Positions 49,440 to 60,956 are shown, counted from the first letter of the stretch. The stretch: 64,000 nt of DNA from Epiperipatus broadwayi (GCA_028023455.1 JAQFVV010000020.1:12378385-12442384); one strand, 5' to 3'. Notes: generated from the sequence alone by a model not told the origin. Translations and numbers: made by a program.

Positions 49440-51205
49440 TTGTGGAGGGGATGAGAGAATACACCCTGTAATGGGGGGGATATATAAAGGCTGGTCAGGT
49501 GAAATGTAATTAGTTAGCTGGGTTACATTGGTTGATACTCGCACGGGCACTCTTACCTGTTAGCAGTATAGTTTCCGGAGTGTACAGACAAAAGGAAAAG
49601 AAAAAGAATTATGAGTGTAAAAACTATTTATTCGGAATGCTGAACATATTTTAAAAGGCGCAGACCAAGAAATATGATATTCATTGACTGAAATAGAAAA
49701 ATACAATTGAAATTTAAGCTAATGTTTTATATTGCTAAGGAAATGGAATCAGGATTTATTCGTGATTCTGCAATGGATATGGAGTAGAAACCAAGTTCGG
49801 TACATTCGCACAGCTCGGAGTCCTACATAGCCATCCAGTGATGTGACTTTCCATTTCTGAAAGTGTAGCTGCTATGGACAATTTTCCAACCTCCATATAG
49901 GCCCTGTGAAGTAATCACCTGCACAGCAGATATATATCGCCCTCAAAATCATAGCCCGGAGAAGAACGAAGATTTCGGGAAGTATTATTTATGTTTTTAT
50001 ATATATATATATTTTATGTTTTATTATGAGTAATTCAGCACTTGACTTAAATTGCTATTATTAAATGAGCCAATGAATTGCGTAATTCAGTCATAAATAT
50101 TTTGTTTGTAATTTTAACGTAAAGCTTCACGTAATTCATTGGAGTATCTAAATAAATTATAAAAAAATCGATAAAGTAAATATGAAATATTTCAAAATAG
50201 TTAAATAGAAATAATTGGATGGTTTGGTCATTGGATGTATGTGTTTCGCTTTGAGATAATATAAAATTTATTCCATCCGCTGATTGCAGGATTGTTTTTA
50301 TAAGGAATAAAAGTATATAAGACAGCGTTTCAAATAATTATTATTGTCCACTATGGGCAGGACTCATATTATGGAACTTTTAAAATTAAAATTGTAGTTT
50401 AGCATGAGTTTGTTTCCCGAGTAAATTTATTCCATCCTCTAAGTGCAGGATTGTTTTCATAAGGAATAAAAGTGTGTACGAAAGTGTTCCAAATAATTAT
50501 TATTGTCCGCCACATGCAGGACTCAGATATTGGAACACTTCAGATTCTACTATCATTAACTCGTGGCTAACTCATTTTTTTTTATTATTATGAAACACGT
50601 ACATACCATGGCCAATACACATTGTTTTATAAGAAATTTTGTTTTGAGTTTAAAGTGTAAGCAGGGGAGAATTTCAGACCATTCCTTTCCCATTCATGAA
50701 ACTTTAAAATTTATTATACACTTGAATTTTAATTACTATCGTTTATGTGTGTGTTTATTATTTTGTAAATATTTATACAATCATAGAGGGCTTAATAAAC
50801 TTAGTATCTAATTTTAAAGTACGGAGTTGTGTTGTGTGTTTGATAATGATATTAGTGTTTGACCTTTTCTGCTAACGAAGCAACAAACCACCATCCCAAT
50901 ATCAGGAGTTGATTGAGCTAGTCAGGGATTAAACTTACCGGGATCGGGAATCATTCGTTAGGCATTCACTTTCTATTGATTTTTTATAAGAGATTATAGC
51001 TCTTTATTTGTTACATGATCATATCCCTTAGGCAGGGGAGCAATCTCTTTCTTAAGGTGGCGCATAAAGGTTGCAGTAAATGAACCTTTCAAAGGTATGA
51101 TTATAGTAATGTATATTTTGGATGCCTTTGAATATTTCTTAATTGCTACTCGCTCTCAGAAAACGCATGTCATGCTCAATGCGGTATAGAGAGAGGCAGT
51201 GACCG
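49440..51205. other. less AT-rich block of unknown nature
   Basis: Base composition rises and CpG reappears (CGCACGGGCACTC, TTCGCACAGCTCGGAG, ACCGGGATCGGGAATC). GGGATATATAAAGGCTGG near 49478 looks like a core-promoter TATA element followed about 30 bases later by ordinary sequence. No frame longer than 82 residues exists and none shows a domain. It could be a first exon/5' UTR region of a gene or part of an unrecognised retroelement. The two tandem hairpin units at 50.27-50.54 kb lie inside. Confidence 0.35.
50267..50538 (+). repeat. two tandem 159-bp units, each with two similar hairpins
   Basis: Unit 1 starts at 50267 and unit 2 at 50426. In each, TTTATTCC pairs with GGAATAAA (50267/50304 and 50426/50463), enclosing an ATCC/GGAT stem. 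About 70 bases on, GTCC pairs with GGAC (50346/50360 and 50505/50519), enclosed by a longer outer stem, perfect in unit 2 (GTGTTCCAA/TTGGAACAC, 50484-50538). All four inner stems share the pattern (A/G)TCC, about seven loop bases, GCA, GGA(T/C). Loop bases differ between units while stem bases are kept. The function is unknown. Confidence 0.6.
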
Positions 51206-51214
51206 TTACAATAT

Positions 51215-51728
51215 ATATATATCACTTAGAGATATACTTGTCAAAACAAATTTTATTAGTAGTTCTGTACAGGAAAAAGGTTGTTCTCCATGTGAGGATA
51301 AAAGATGTTTTACATGTAAACATATTGTTGTGACAAAAGTGGTCTTTAGTACTAAGAATCGTCATTTTAAATGGTATATTCCTAATTACGTTACATGTAA
51401 AAGTGTTAATTTGATATATTTGATAGAGTGTAGTAGATGTTTAAACCAGTATATAGGTGAGTCAGCAAATAGTTTACATGTCAGAATGACTAATCATAGA
51501 TTTAACATTTTGCATAAGAATAAAGATAGACCAGTTTCAAAACATTTTAACTTACCGAATCATTCAATTGATGATTTAAAAGTAGTGATTCTTCAGGAAG
51601 GTTTTTCTTCTACAAGGGAGAGGAAACAAAAGGAGAGTTTTTTTATTTTTAAATTCAAGACCTTAGAACCACATGGACTGAATTTGAACACTGGAACTAT
51701 TACATCTCTGGGTTACCTGGTCTCCTAA
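51215..51728 (+). pseudogene. Penelope-like element GIY-YIG endonuclease domain (family C), open frame
   Basis: The frame is open from the TA repeat at about 51215 to the stop after 51728 and is better preserved than any other here. It reads SLRDILVKTNFISSSVQEKG, CSPCEDKRCFTCKH (a Cys-rich linker with CxxC..CxxC typical of PLEs), then VNLIYLIECSRCLNQYIGES (the GIY-YIG core as LIYLIE...QYIGE). Next come VRMTNHRFNILHKNKDRPVS, KHFNLPNHSIDDLKVVILQE, and finally an R-E-R-K-Q-K-E-S helix and KTLEPHGLNLN. The reverse transcriptase is missing: the element is 5'-truncated in ATATAT repeats. There is no in-frame ATG at the true domain start. Its 3' UTR ends with a hammerhead-like motif. Confidence 0.8.
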
Positions 51729-52204
51729 ATGATTTCTATATGTGTGTTTTTTATGTGAAAATTTTCTTATATGAGGTTTTTTATGTAAAGATTGGTTATA
51801 TGGATGTTTAATATCTGTGTTTAATTGGTTTATAGATAAATAATTAGTTATAAATTATTGTACTTTGCACTAACTATAATTTTTGATTAAAATGTATAAG
51901 TATTTTAGTTTTTAATGAATATTAATGTGAGCACAGCTATTTTTTGTATGTGAGCATAGTTTAATTTTTCTATGTATGCACATATGTATATTTTAATTTT
52001 GGATTTTTTATTTTTATATTTATTTTAATTTAAATAGAATTTAAGCTTGATTAGGAGGGAATGTAGTTTTTTTTTTTAATTTTGTCATTGATTGGGTAGA
52101 TATTCTGTGTTAGATTTTGTGACCAATCAGGGGGGTTTTGTTAAATTTTTAATCTTTTACCAAATCTGTAATTTTTGATTATTGCCATTTTACTGTGTAT
52201 TTTT

Positions 52205-52260
52205 TTTCTTTCTGATGAAAACCAGTCCTCTGGTTGAAATATAATATTATTTATTGGATT
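52205..52260 (+). ncRNA. hammerhead-like motif after PLE family C
   Basis: CTGATGA at 52212-52218 is followed by one A, then a perfect 6-bp stem II (AACCAG/CTGGTT around TCCT, 52220-52235), and GAAA at 52236-52239. This is the conserved hammerhead core plus stem II. I cannot find a convincing stem I or a GUC-type cleavage triplet downstream, so at most a partial or decayed ribozyme is present. Its place about 480 bases after the GIY-YIG stop codon fits a PLE terminal segment. Confidence 0.5.
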
Positions 52261-52359
52261 TATAAGTCTTTTTTTGTTTATATATATATATAATGATATT
52301 CTTATTCAATGCTTGTATTTCTTCAAAGTTATATATGTAATCTTGTAAGTGAATATTAA

Positions 52360-53070
52360 CCATTATTCTGCACAAAATATGTTTGGCCAAGTGAGTTAAA
52401 ACTCTAAACTTTTGATTGGTCAATTACAGAATCAGCAGTAAAAAATATATTCATCTTTTAATATTATATTCATTTTAGTTTCGTTTGTAAAAAGTATATT
52501 AATAATTTATCAGATTATGAAAGTCAATAAAAGTTTTCTCAAAAATAAATTTATGTTTATAATTATAAAAATATTCGATAGTGGAAAATGTGAAAAGAAG
52601 TTTGTAACAAATTATAAAGTGTTTAAATGTCATTGATTTCTTTCTCAATTTACGTTAGTGTAAAAGTAAAGAATCTTTTAGTAAAATCTGACTATTTTTT
52701 ACTAAAATCTTACTATTTTTGTAAAATAATTATATTTTTAGCATATTTTATATAAATATGTTATAATATGTAAAAAATACTTAAAAAACACTCTAAAACA
52801 TTTATTTCATTTTCAAAATCAAATCAAAGAAGTTGGAGTGGTGAAAGTTATTAATAGGTGCTTATATGAGAATCAACCAATCAGCATCTAGGAAGGTCTG
52901 CCTCCTCTCCTTGTTATAGCTTTGAATGCCTATGTTATTGATTTTTTACTTGTAAAATAATTCAAGAGAGAGCAGCATCTTATGGTATTTTTTAAGCTTT
53001 AAAATGAGCCTAAATATGCTACAATAATGTAAAAACTTCCCAAATTAGAGTGAGTTAAGCCATGTATAAG
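52360..53070. mobile_element. AT-rich MITE, relative of the 61.8 kb element
   Basis: Blocks shared with 61833-62600, in order, include TTTGATTGGTCAA/TTTAATTGGCCAA, AAAAAGTATATTA, TTATGAAAG, GTAAAAGTAAAGA, TACTAAAATCTT, CCAATCAG, GATTTTTTACTTGTAAAATA and AGAATTAGAGTGA. I could not fix the ends: TTAA tetranucleotides at 52356 and 53071 are candidate borders for a piggyBac-type insertion but are not proof. The 52640-52815 part is also similar to the hAT MITE interior at 23090-23245. Confidence 0.55.
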
Positions 53071-53149
53071 TTAATTTGAAACAATCTGAAAACTGGTTAA
53101 TAAATAGAGTAACTTAAATATATATAAAGTATAACATTGAAAAATTTTA

Positions 53150-53665
53150 TCCACTTAGGAGCACTTTCGACTATCTTCATAGTCTTTGTCAACTAACACT
53201 TTCAAAGGCTAACCTTCCCACAAGTCCATGATTTTTACATTTGCTGCCTGTCTGTTTATTAAGTCATGCTTATATTTATATATTAACATGGCTTCCTTTA
53301 CTTTCCTTTTATTGTTGTTTCTTTCAATTTGTAATATTTTTACATTATAATTCAAATTAAAACCATATACACATAATCTCTTATGGTCATAAAAAACCAA
53401 TGCTGAAACATTATTTCCATTACAATTTTATTTCATTTTTTGAACCTTTCTTAATAACAGGAAGTGCTCTTTAGTTCTTTTCTCCAATGTACAACTTGAT
53501 TCCCCTATATATCCACTGCCACACTTATATCTCCATTTATAAATGATGCAATTTTTATTTTAAAATGAGGTTTTATTTTTTGAATTCCATATAAATCATG
53601 GTTGCCAATGTCACATAAAACAGCAAGTTTGAAGTCTTTTCTTATATAGAAATAACAATCTTTGT
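53150..53665 (-). pseudogene. Penelope-like element 3' end (family A, minus copy)
   Basis: On the minus strand the GIY-YIG region reads ASFINGDISVAVDIGESSCT then LEKRTKEHFLLLRK, with the YIG replaced by DIG. After a frameshift it gives MVFYDHKRLCVYGFNLNY, then NKRKVKEAMLIYKYK, INRQAANVKIMDLWEG. It matches the family-A copies at 15.8, 54.0 and 58.2 kb. It meets the plus-strand copy head to head at about 53665. Confidence 0.75.
53161..53192 (-). ncRNA. hammerhead-like terminal motif of PLE family A
   Basis: On the minus strand: TTGACAA, one A, a perfect 6-bp stem II GACTAT/ATAGTC with a GAAG loop, then GAAAG. The layout equals a hammerhead core but with TTGACAA in place of CTGANGA, and both changed positions (C3 and G8) are normally essential. 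The same variant (TTGAGAA...GAAAG) occurs at 12921-12953 and 16040-16074. It may be a decayed ribozyme or a family-specific structure. Confidence 0.45.
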
Positions 53666-54365
53666 AAGTATTCATTGGATAAGGATAAAAATTTTGAAAT
53701 ATATTCAAATGAATTATTAAATGTTGGATATGATTATCACCTTATATATAATACTAGTAAAAACTTTAATAGCAAATATAAAAATAAAAATATTAATAAT
53801 AAGGTTGATTTTACTACTAATATAAAAATATGGATATCAATACCACATATTTCAAATGAACAAGTAAATTCTATAATGGAAATTTATAAAGATATATGTT
53901 GTATTGCATTTTATGCACCTCCTACATTAAACAAATTAATAAATAATTCAAAAGATAAAACCTCATTTTTAAATAAAAATTGCATCATTTATAAGAAGAG
54001 ATGTAAGTGTGACAGTGGATATATAGGGAAATCAAGATGCACATTGGAGAAAAGAACTAAAAAACACTTGCTGTTTTTAAGAAGGGTTTAAAAAATGAAA
54101 CAACATTGTAATAGAAATGATAAGCTTTCAGCATTTTGTTTTTAAGACAATAATATATGGTTTTGATTTTGTATTATATTAATGTAAAAATATTACAAAT
54201 TGAAAAAAAACAATAATAAAAGGAAAATAAAGGAAGCCATGTTAATATATAAATATAAGCAGACAAACAGCAAATGTAAAAATCATGGTATTGTGGGAAG
54301 ATTAATCTTTGAAAGTGTTAGTTGACAAAGACTACAAAAAGTATTTCTAAGTGGATAAAAAAAAT
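53666..54365 (+). pseudogene. Penelope-like element connector and GIY-YIG (family A, plus copy)
   Basis: The 138-residue frame 53675-54091 carries the PLE connector (ELLNVGYDYHLIYNTSKNF, then ISIPHISNEQVNSIMEIYKD, APPTLNKLINNSKDK) and the start of GIY-YIG (KRCKCDSGYIGKSRC, TLEKRTKKHLLFLRR). After a frameshift and stops the downstream block is still readable (KTIIKGK, then NVKIMVLWED near 54270-54300). The terminal motif at 54310-54350 is degraded (TTGACAAAGACTAC...GTATTTC). Confidence 0.75.
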
Positions 54366-54369
54366 TTTA

Positions 54370-56400
54370 AGTTGTATTTTATATAAATGTGGGTTACTGT
54401 ATTTATTAATATTTAATTACACACAGAGACACACACACATATATATATATCATAGTTTTCACTAAAGTACAAGCTACATGAATAAATTAAAGAGGTAGAG
54501 AGACTAAATATAGTTAGTTTAAAATTAATATTTTAGAAAAAAAAGGAGTATTATTAGATATTTTTTTTAAAATAAAGAGTGGGGGGGCAGAGTAAACAAA
54601 CTAAGTTGAGAAAAATAATTGCTTTTATATTTTTTCAAGTTAAATCTATTTTTCCTCTGTTTAGAAAAAGAGTTTTATTGGTAAAAAAGAAAGGAAAGCA
54701 AGAAAAAATAATTTTTCTAAAGTTATTGAAATAATGATTACTTATATTTTGCCTGAGTTAAAATAATTTAAAAAGATTTAATCAAGTTTTAATTTTAAAT
54801 ATTATATAATTACTTGGAAATAATTAAAGCAATAAGTAAAAATTGTATACAAAATTATTATGAAATAAATATCAGACTAAATAGTTTATAGATTTGAAAT
54901 ATAATCAGATTAGGTAGTGTCCATGCTTTAATTAAACTACCAAAAATGTAAAAAAAATAAAATAAAATAAAGAGGAAGCAAATATACTCTAGAGACAATA
55001 GTCAGATTTTTTTTTATAAAAATGTTATTATGTATTTTATTATATTCATTTTTCCTTATTCAGATTTATAGATTGTCTGAAATATATTTGTTATGACTGT
55101 TGGCTGCTGAATTTCAAACTCCAGAAAAGTCAGGTGTTACTTTGGCACTCATATTAAAGTTAGTGGGCTATTGATTTTATATACCATACCAGAAATAATA
55201 TTACAAGTTGCAAACATGTAACAGATGTGGTGCAAAATTTGCAGTGTGTGTTCATGAGCCTGGACACAATATAATCCCAGTTAATTATCCAGAGAGCATG
55301 CATGTAATGCCTGAAATGTAAAACCAATAGCTTGCCATTGCCAAAAAGTGTGTTCTCATTGCTATATATTTTGTTTGTCAAAGATCTATATCAAATTGAA
55401 GCATTGGCTTATTAAGACAAGTGTCTTATGTGCACAGATGAATCTTGACCAGAATATACATCTACAATACAAGGCAAACTAAAAAAAACAAAAAGAAAAA
55501 AAGGACTAAATCTACAGGAATAAACAATATAATTCCAAATAAATAAAAGAAACAACCCCTCTCACAAAAAAAAAACAGAAAATGTTGAGCTCAACAAAAA
55601 ATTTAAAAAAGAGCTTAGTAAAAAATTTAATTATTTGCATTTTTTGTATATAATATTATTACAATCTAAATTCAAATAGTTTTTGTAATTGTTTTTTTAT
55701 TATTTATTTTATTCTTAATGTTAATAGGTTAACCAAATTCCATGTTTAAATGTTCATGTAGAGTTACAATTAACTAATGAATCTTATTATCATATAATTT
55801 TTTTAATTTATTAATCTGACCTCCATTTTCTTTTCTCTTAATTTGTCACCATTTGAATTAAAAAACTTTTATCATAGAGTGAATATATTGTTTATATGAT
55901 ATTTATTTCAAAAGTATCAGAAAATAATAGTCAATGAGATGGGATTCTTACTCAACAGAACTAGTTATGATTTAATGACAGTAGTGCTAAAAGAGTTGAA
56001 ACCCCTCCAATGAATATTTCTGTTATTCAGGATAACACCTAATTTATTTGAATCCAATATAAATGTGTATATTTATTGATTTCACTTTTAGTTAAATAAG
56101 TGTGGGTTAATGGTTTGAAATGTGATCATGAACTATTTGACTTACATTAATTAGTACCCAGTCTTACCATTAGAATAATTTTAGGAAATACATTGTATTA
56201 AATTATATTTTGTCTCTTGTAAAATGTGTCATTCTGTTATATATCTGCTGACCAGTTTTGGTCAGATTAACTTCAATATAACTGAAGAGGTTATATTTGG
56301 AAGACCAGGTGTGGCTAGACCAAACTCCTTTCTGTATGGGTATAATACATTGTAATACTTTTCTTACATAGCACACAATAACATAGTGTGTATGCACAAA
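54370..56400. other. AT-rich DNA, no gene seen
   Basis: TCNRCGAKFAVCVHEPGHN can be read on the plus strand near 55215-55275 but is too short to assign. Otherwise featureless apart from an (AC)/(AT) tract near 54420-54450. Confidence 0.45.
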
Positions 56401-57864
56401 TATATATATATATATAGTTGAAAGGAAAAGTAGAAATAAACACAGACAAAAGTTTTATAAATATTTTTCTATATTTCCAGGAATAAAATAATCCCAGTGA
56501 AAGGTTAACTAATTTTTAATTTAAAATAGAATTTTATTATAAATTAAACAAGTTAAAAAGGTGTAAATAAATATTTTTATTAAATTCTGATTTTGAAATT
56601 AAACAACAAGCATGTTTTATGATAAAATGTCTGCTGATAATTGTAAAAATTTCTATTATCTATCTTTGAAATCTTTTAATTATTGTCTGTATACAATATA
56701 CTATATTTTTTGAAAACTTTGTAGATTATACTTTGATAAAATTCCAAAGGATTAAAGTAAATTGAAATCAACTTTTTCCAATCAAGAGAGATAAAAAATG
56801 TTTTTGATTAAGAACAGTTTTTAATTAATGTAATTTTGCCACCTTAGCTGACTAATATAAAAGGAATGATAAAACAATTACATTTAGTTTGACTAGTAAT
56901 TTTTTTTAAAAGAGTTTGCTAATATTTTTGTAAGAGTTGTCTGATAGTTTTTGACTAATAATATTTTGAGAAGCAGTTGGCAGTAATTAAAAGTGGACAG
57001 AAGTAGCTAGCTAGCAGAGTAGTCCAAATCAGGACAGAAAATGATCATGAAGATATGACTGCAAGGATGGCAAGTCAAAAAGCTGTTCTGTAGTTCACAA
57101 TGGTGGAGTTTGAATTCCCATGAAGAAAAGAGTCAACTTCAAGTGTTTCATAGCTACAAATGTGTTCTAAAAACAGCTTGCTTGCCCAAAGTCTAAGACG
57201 AACAAGGGAATGTCAACATTTACCTGATTAAATCTTCCTGATGTGACTATAAACCAATCTCACCAAGAGAATCTTAACTTTCTGAAGAAGTAATTATATA
57301 TATGCTAATGTATTTATAGGCAGAGAAGCATAGATAAATGTATGTGGTGAGTTACATTATATATAATGATAATGAAATTTTAAATAAGTTCTTTTAAGTA
57401 ATTCCTTAAAATGACATTTTAAAAAACAACTAAATAATTTTACTTAAGTTAAAAGTCTAAAAATAAAGATTTATTTCATAGATGATTTTATGTTTTGTTT
57501 TGTTTTTTCAAGAGAATAAGTGAAATTTATATACTTTCCACATGGAAATAACTATGATATATATATTATTATTTTAAGTCATTAAAAATTTATATTTTAA
57601 AAAAACTAAAACAAGTAAATAATTTTGCTTGAATTTGAATTAAAAAGAAAAGCTAAGAGTAAAAATCATGGATGATTTTTTTTTTAAAAAAAAATGGCAA
57701 AACTTTTTAGATTAGGAAAAAGATATACATGCTGTATTATTTTTAATATAAAGTTTAATCAACTGAGACTATTATAGGATGGTACTTTTTTTTTGTTTAA
57801 AAAAAAGAAACTGTAAACTATTATAATAGAATTTGACAACTTATTCATATCATTTTTATTTTTA

Positions 57865-58490
57865 TTGATACACGTGTATGTGTGTATGGTGAATTTTATG
57901 TATATTTTTCAAATGGAATTAATTATGAAAGATATTTTTAATAATTTTATTATTTTGATAAATTCAAATATGATAGATGAATTTCATTTATCGTATGTGT
58001 GCAGATTTTATATATATATTATATTAATAATTAATAAATTAGTCAATAATTCTAAGGATGTCATACCTGTCAAGCAGAAAAGTAATGTCATATATCAATT
58101 TTTTGTGATTGTATGCTATCATATATAGGTGAATCTAGGTGCAGTATTGAGAAGAGATTGAGGGAGCATGAATTGTTATATAAGTATGTAAAAAGTTAAA
58201 ATAATGGTGACTTAATGTCTCCTTCAGTTTTCTTTGATCATGAAAAAACATGTAAATATAAATTTAAATTTGATTTTGAAAATGTGAAAATTCTTCATGA
58301 AGAGAGAAACCATAGTAAAAGAAAAATTAAAGAGGCAATTTTTATAAACAGGAATAAAATGCATTTAATAAATCGACAAGCTGCTAACATTAAAATAAGA
58401 GATTTGTGGGATTTAAATTGATGTTTGCTTCTGCTTTTTTTTAATTTAATGGCAGTTGAGGCAGGTTTAAGAAATTAACCAAAAGTATTT
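57865..58490 (+). pseudogene. Penelope-like element 3' end (family A) inside the dispersed repeat
   Basis: Frame one ends in IINKLVNNSKDVIPVKQKSN, matching the connector TLNKLINNSKDK at 53.9 kb. After a shift it gives IGESRCSIEKRLREHELLYK near 58125-58190, a good GIY-YIG helix. The frame at 58215-58421 then reads FFDHEKTCKYKFKFDFENVK, SKRKIKEAIFINRNK, INRQAANIKIRDLWDLN. A hairpin (GGTT/AACC) between TTGAGGC and AAAAG at 58455-58485 marks the decayed terminal motif. Copy 1 of the surrounding repeat lacks this segment. Confidence 0.7.
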
Positions 58491-59689
58491 CTGTGGATTT
58501 AAGGATTGTTTGTAATAGTTTGTAAACCATTAAATTTATTATTTCAATTATAACTACAATTTTGTTTTTAATTAACAGACATTTTATTTATTTTATATAT
58601 ATATCAATGCTTGCTAAATAGAACATATAGGTACACCACAATGTAATAAATTAAATTTCATTTTTATGTTAATCAACACATATGTAAAATTTAATCATAT
58701 TTTTAATTTTATTAAATGTCAAATGAAATGTATTCATTGTATGTTATAAAATGTGTATGTGTGTGCTTATCTATATATGTGTTGTATGCAAACCCATTAA
58801 GAAGTATTGTAAATCAGTATAATAACTTGAATTTTGTGTTAATCATGTAAATCACAATGTGATTATTTTTTAATTGTATAGTACTCAAAATCAGAAGGCT
58901 TAATTGATATATGTATAGCCATATTCTAAAGACATTAACTTCATTTGCTTTCTATTGTTATTAATAAACTTGTATTAAATTGTTAAAATTATTCCAGTGG
59001 ACTTAATTCTAAATGATTTTTAGAATATTATATTTGTATCATCTCTTGATCACAGTTGCAGTTGCAGATATATGTTCTCTGAGCTAGATTCAAGCATAAT
59101 GGTCTGATATATTAAAGAGGATATATATTAATGTATAGGAACCAGATATGCTGGTTGACACTAAGAGTATATTCTTTAAAGCTCATGCACTAGATTTTAT
59201 TTAGTTTAGTTTATTAGAAATTAAGTTTATAGTTGGCCAGGTATTAAATGGCCAGAGCATTGATGATGATCAGCATGTTATAATATCTCAGCATTATTGT
59301 TTTATGGTTATATATTTCTTATGGAGTAGCATGTAAGTTTGTGCATCCAGATTAATGTTTAAATAATTGTCCCAAGTTGGAAAAGGCTCAATAGGTAGCC
59401 TGGTCTACAGTAGACCCATTTCAAATCCAGTCACCAGTTTGACTGCTGATTTATTTTGATTGTTGACCATCCATGATGGTGAATGATTATTTGTTTTGAA
59501 TAGTACTTATACTTACTTTTACTTATTGATAATTGTTAGTTGATGTATGGTTAATTATACTTTTAGTTGCTCTAAGGAGTTAACTGGGCTGATCTCTCAG
59601 AGATCTCATGATCTCTAATAAATAAAATTCATATATATTTTGTGATATTAAACATTACTTTAATATCTCATACTTTAATATTATTTTTC

Positions 59690-59727
59690 TTATATATATA
59701 TATATATATATATAAGATATTAATGTT

Positions 59728-59765
<38 letters not shown>

Positions 59766-59780
59766 AACATTAATATCTTT
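59690..59780. repeat. TA-repeat palindrome
   Basis: AAGATATTAATGTTTGA at 59714-59730 is repeated inverted as TCAAACATTAATATCTT at 59763-59779, with a (TA)n run between and before. It would extrude as a long hairpin. Confidence 0.85.
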
Positions 59781-59967
59781 TGATAATATCTTACTTTAAT
59801 ATTACTTTATTTTAATACAACATAATTAAATATTATACTTTTTTGTAAAATTTATATTTTGATGATGATTTGCCATCATCCCAGGGATGACCACTCTGAT
59901 ATACCCATCCCACTATAATATATATGTACTATGTAATGAAGTTTTAGGAATAACTGTTTTAATAAAA

Positions 59968-60745
59968 TAAAAATAAAATAAATATACTGACATTTTGATA
60001 AGATTACACTTATCCTCAACTGAATGGAAAAAATATAGTAATAATCACATGATTGTAGTAGGCAGAATTGTATCATGTGATTGTTGTATCACATGGTTAT
60101 TGAATAGTTTAATTTATAGTTGGCAGTATTTTTTATATTATTTACATTAAGAAACTCTTTCAAGTAGCTGGTAATTTTATTGTTGTGTCACATTTATTAA
60201 TGCAATTTCTATTTTTTAATATTTTTATAATTTCTCTGAATTATATTTGATCATAGCTACTGCATGTGGATATGATTTTAATATTTGAGAAATCTGAATA
60301 ATAGCCAATATCCAAAACATGGATATAAAATCCCATTAGCATTTTTCCCAACTACATACAAAGAATCAACCATCCATGCTAGAAAAAAGAACACATTAAT
60401 GCAGTGAAAAAAATCTTCTGCTCTCCATGTTTTAGATTCTGGCTATTGCATAGGTTTCTCAAACAATAAAATCATATCCATATGCAATAATCATGACTAA
60501 AGATTTTTAGAGATACTATAAAAATATTTAAAGAAATAAATTGTATTAATAAACTTGATGAAACAATAAAATATTTTCTGGAAGAATTGCGTAATACAAA
60601 AAAATATAAAAAATATTGCTATGTATAAATTAAACTATTCAACAATCACATGATACAATTCCATCTACTATAACCAATTTTTTTTTCCAACCAGTTTAGG
60701 AAAATGTTAATTTATTGAAATATTGGCATATTTATTTTAGTTTTA
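59968..60745. mobile_element. foldback element with long inverted arms
   Basis: Left arm about 59968-60324 and right arm about 60425-60745 are diverged inverted copies. Matching blocks include GAATTGTATCATGTGATTGT (60067) with its reverse at 60640, GAATAGTTTAATTTATA with TATAAATTAAACTATTC, TGGATATGATTTTA with TAAAATCATATCCA, and AAAACATGG with CCATGTTTT. The loop is about 100 bases and noncoding. No target duplication was identified. Confidence 0.65.
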
Positions 60746-60875
60746 TTTTATTAAATACAGTTATTTCCAAAAACATGTTTTATAAAACATCTTTTATCCA
60801 TGAAAACATTCATTTCAATATGTCTTACACATATGTGTCATTCAAATAAAATGTCCATTACTTAATAACTATTGC

Positions 60876-60948
60876 AATAATAATAATAACAATAATAATA
60901 ATGATGATGATAATGATGATGATAATGATGATGATAATGATGATTATT
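60876..60948 (+). repeat. AAT/ATG microsatellite
   Basis: (AAT)n passes into a (GATGATAAT)n-like array. On the minus strand it gives a His/Tyr-rich frame that is not a gene. Confidence 0.9.
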
Positions 60949-60956
60949 TATTTTAC

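Larger units (their letters stand above)
56402..59925. repeat. long noncoding dispersed repeat, copy 2, with PLE insertion
   Basis: It shows the same order of blocks as 24468-27030, from GAAAGGAAAAGTAGAAATAAA to a C-rich end (CATCCCACTATAATATATAT). It is about 900 bases longer, mainly because of a PLE fragment (about 57850-58490) and a TA-rich palindrome at 59690-59780. Both copies contain ATGTTCTCTGAGCTAGATTC and AAAGGCTCAATA. Confidence 0.6.

Noticed and set aside
55215-55275. Cys/His peptide TCNRCGAKFAVCVHEPGH as a zinc-binding tail of a transposase
   Set aside because: A single short match with stops on both sides. No neighbouring transposase block or terminal repeats.
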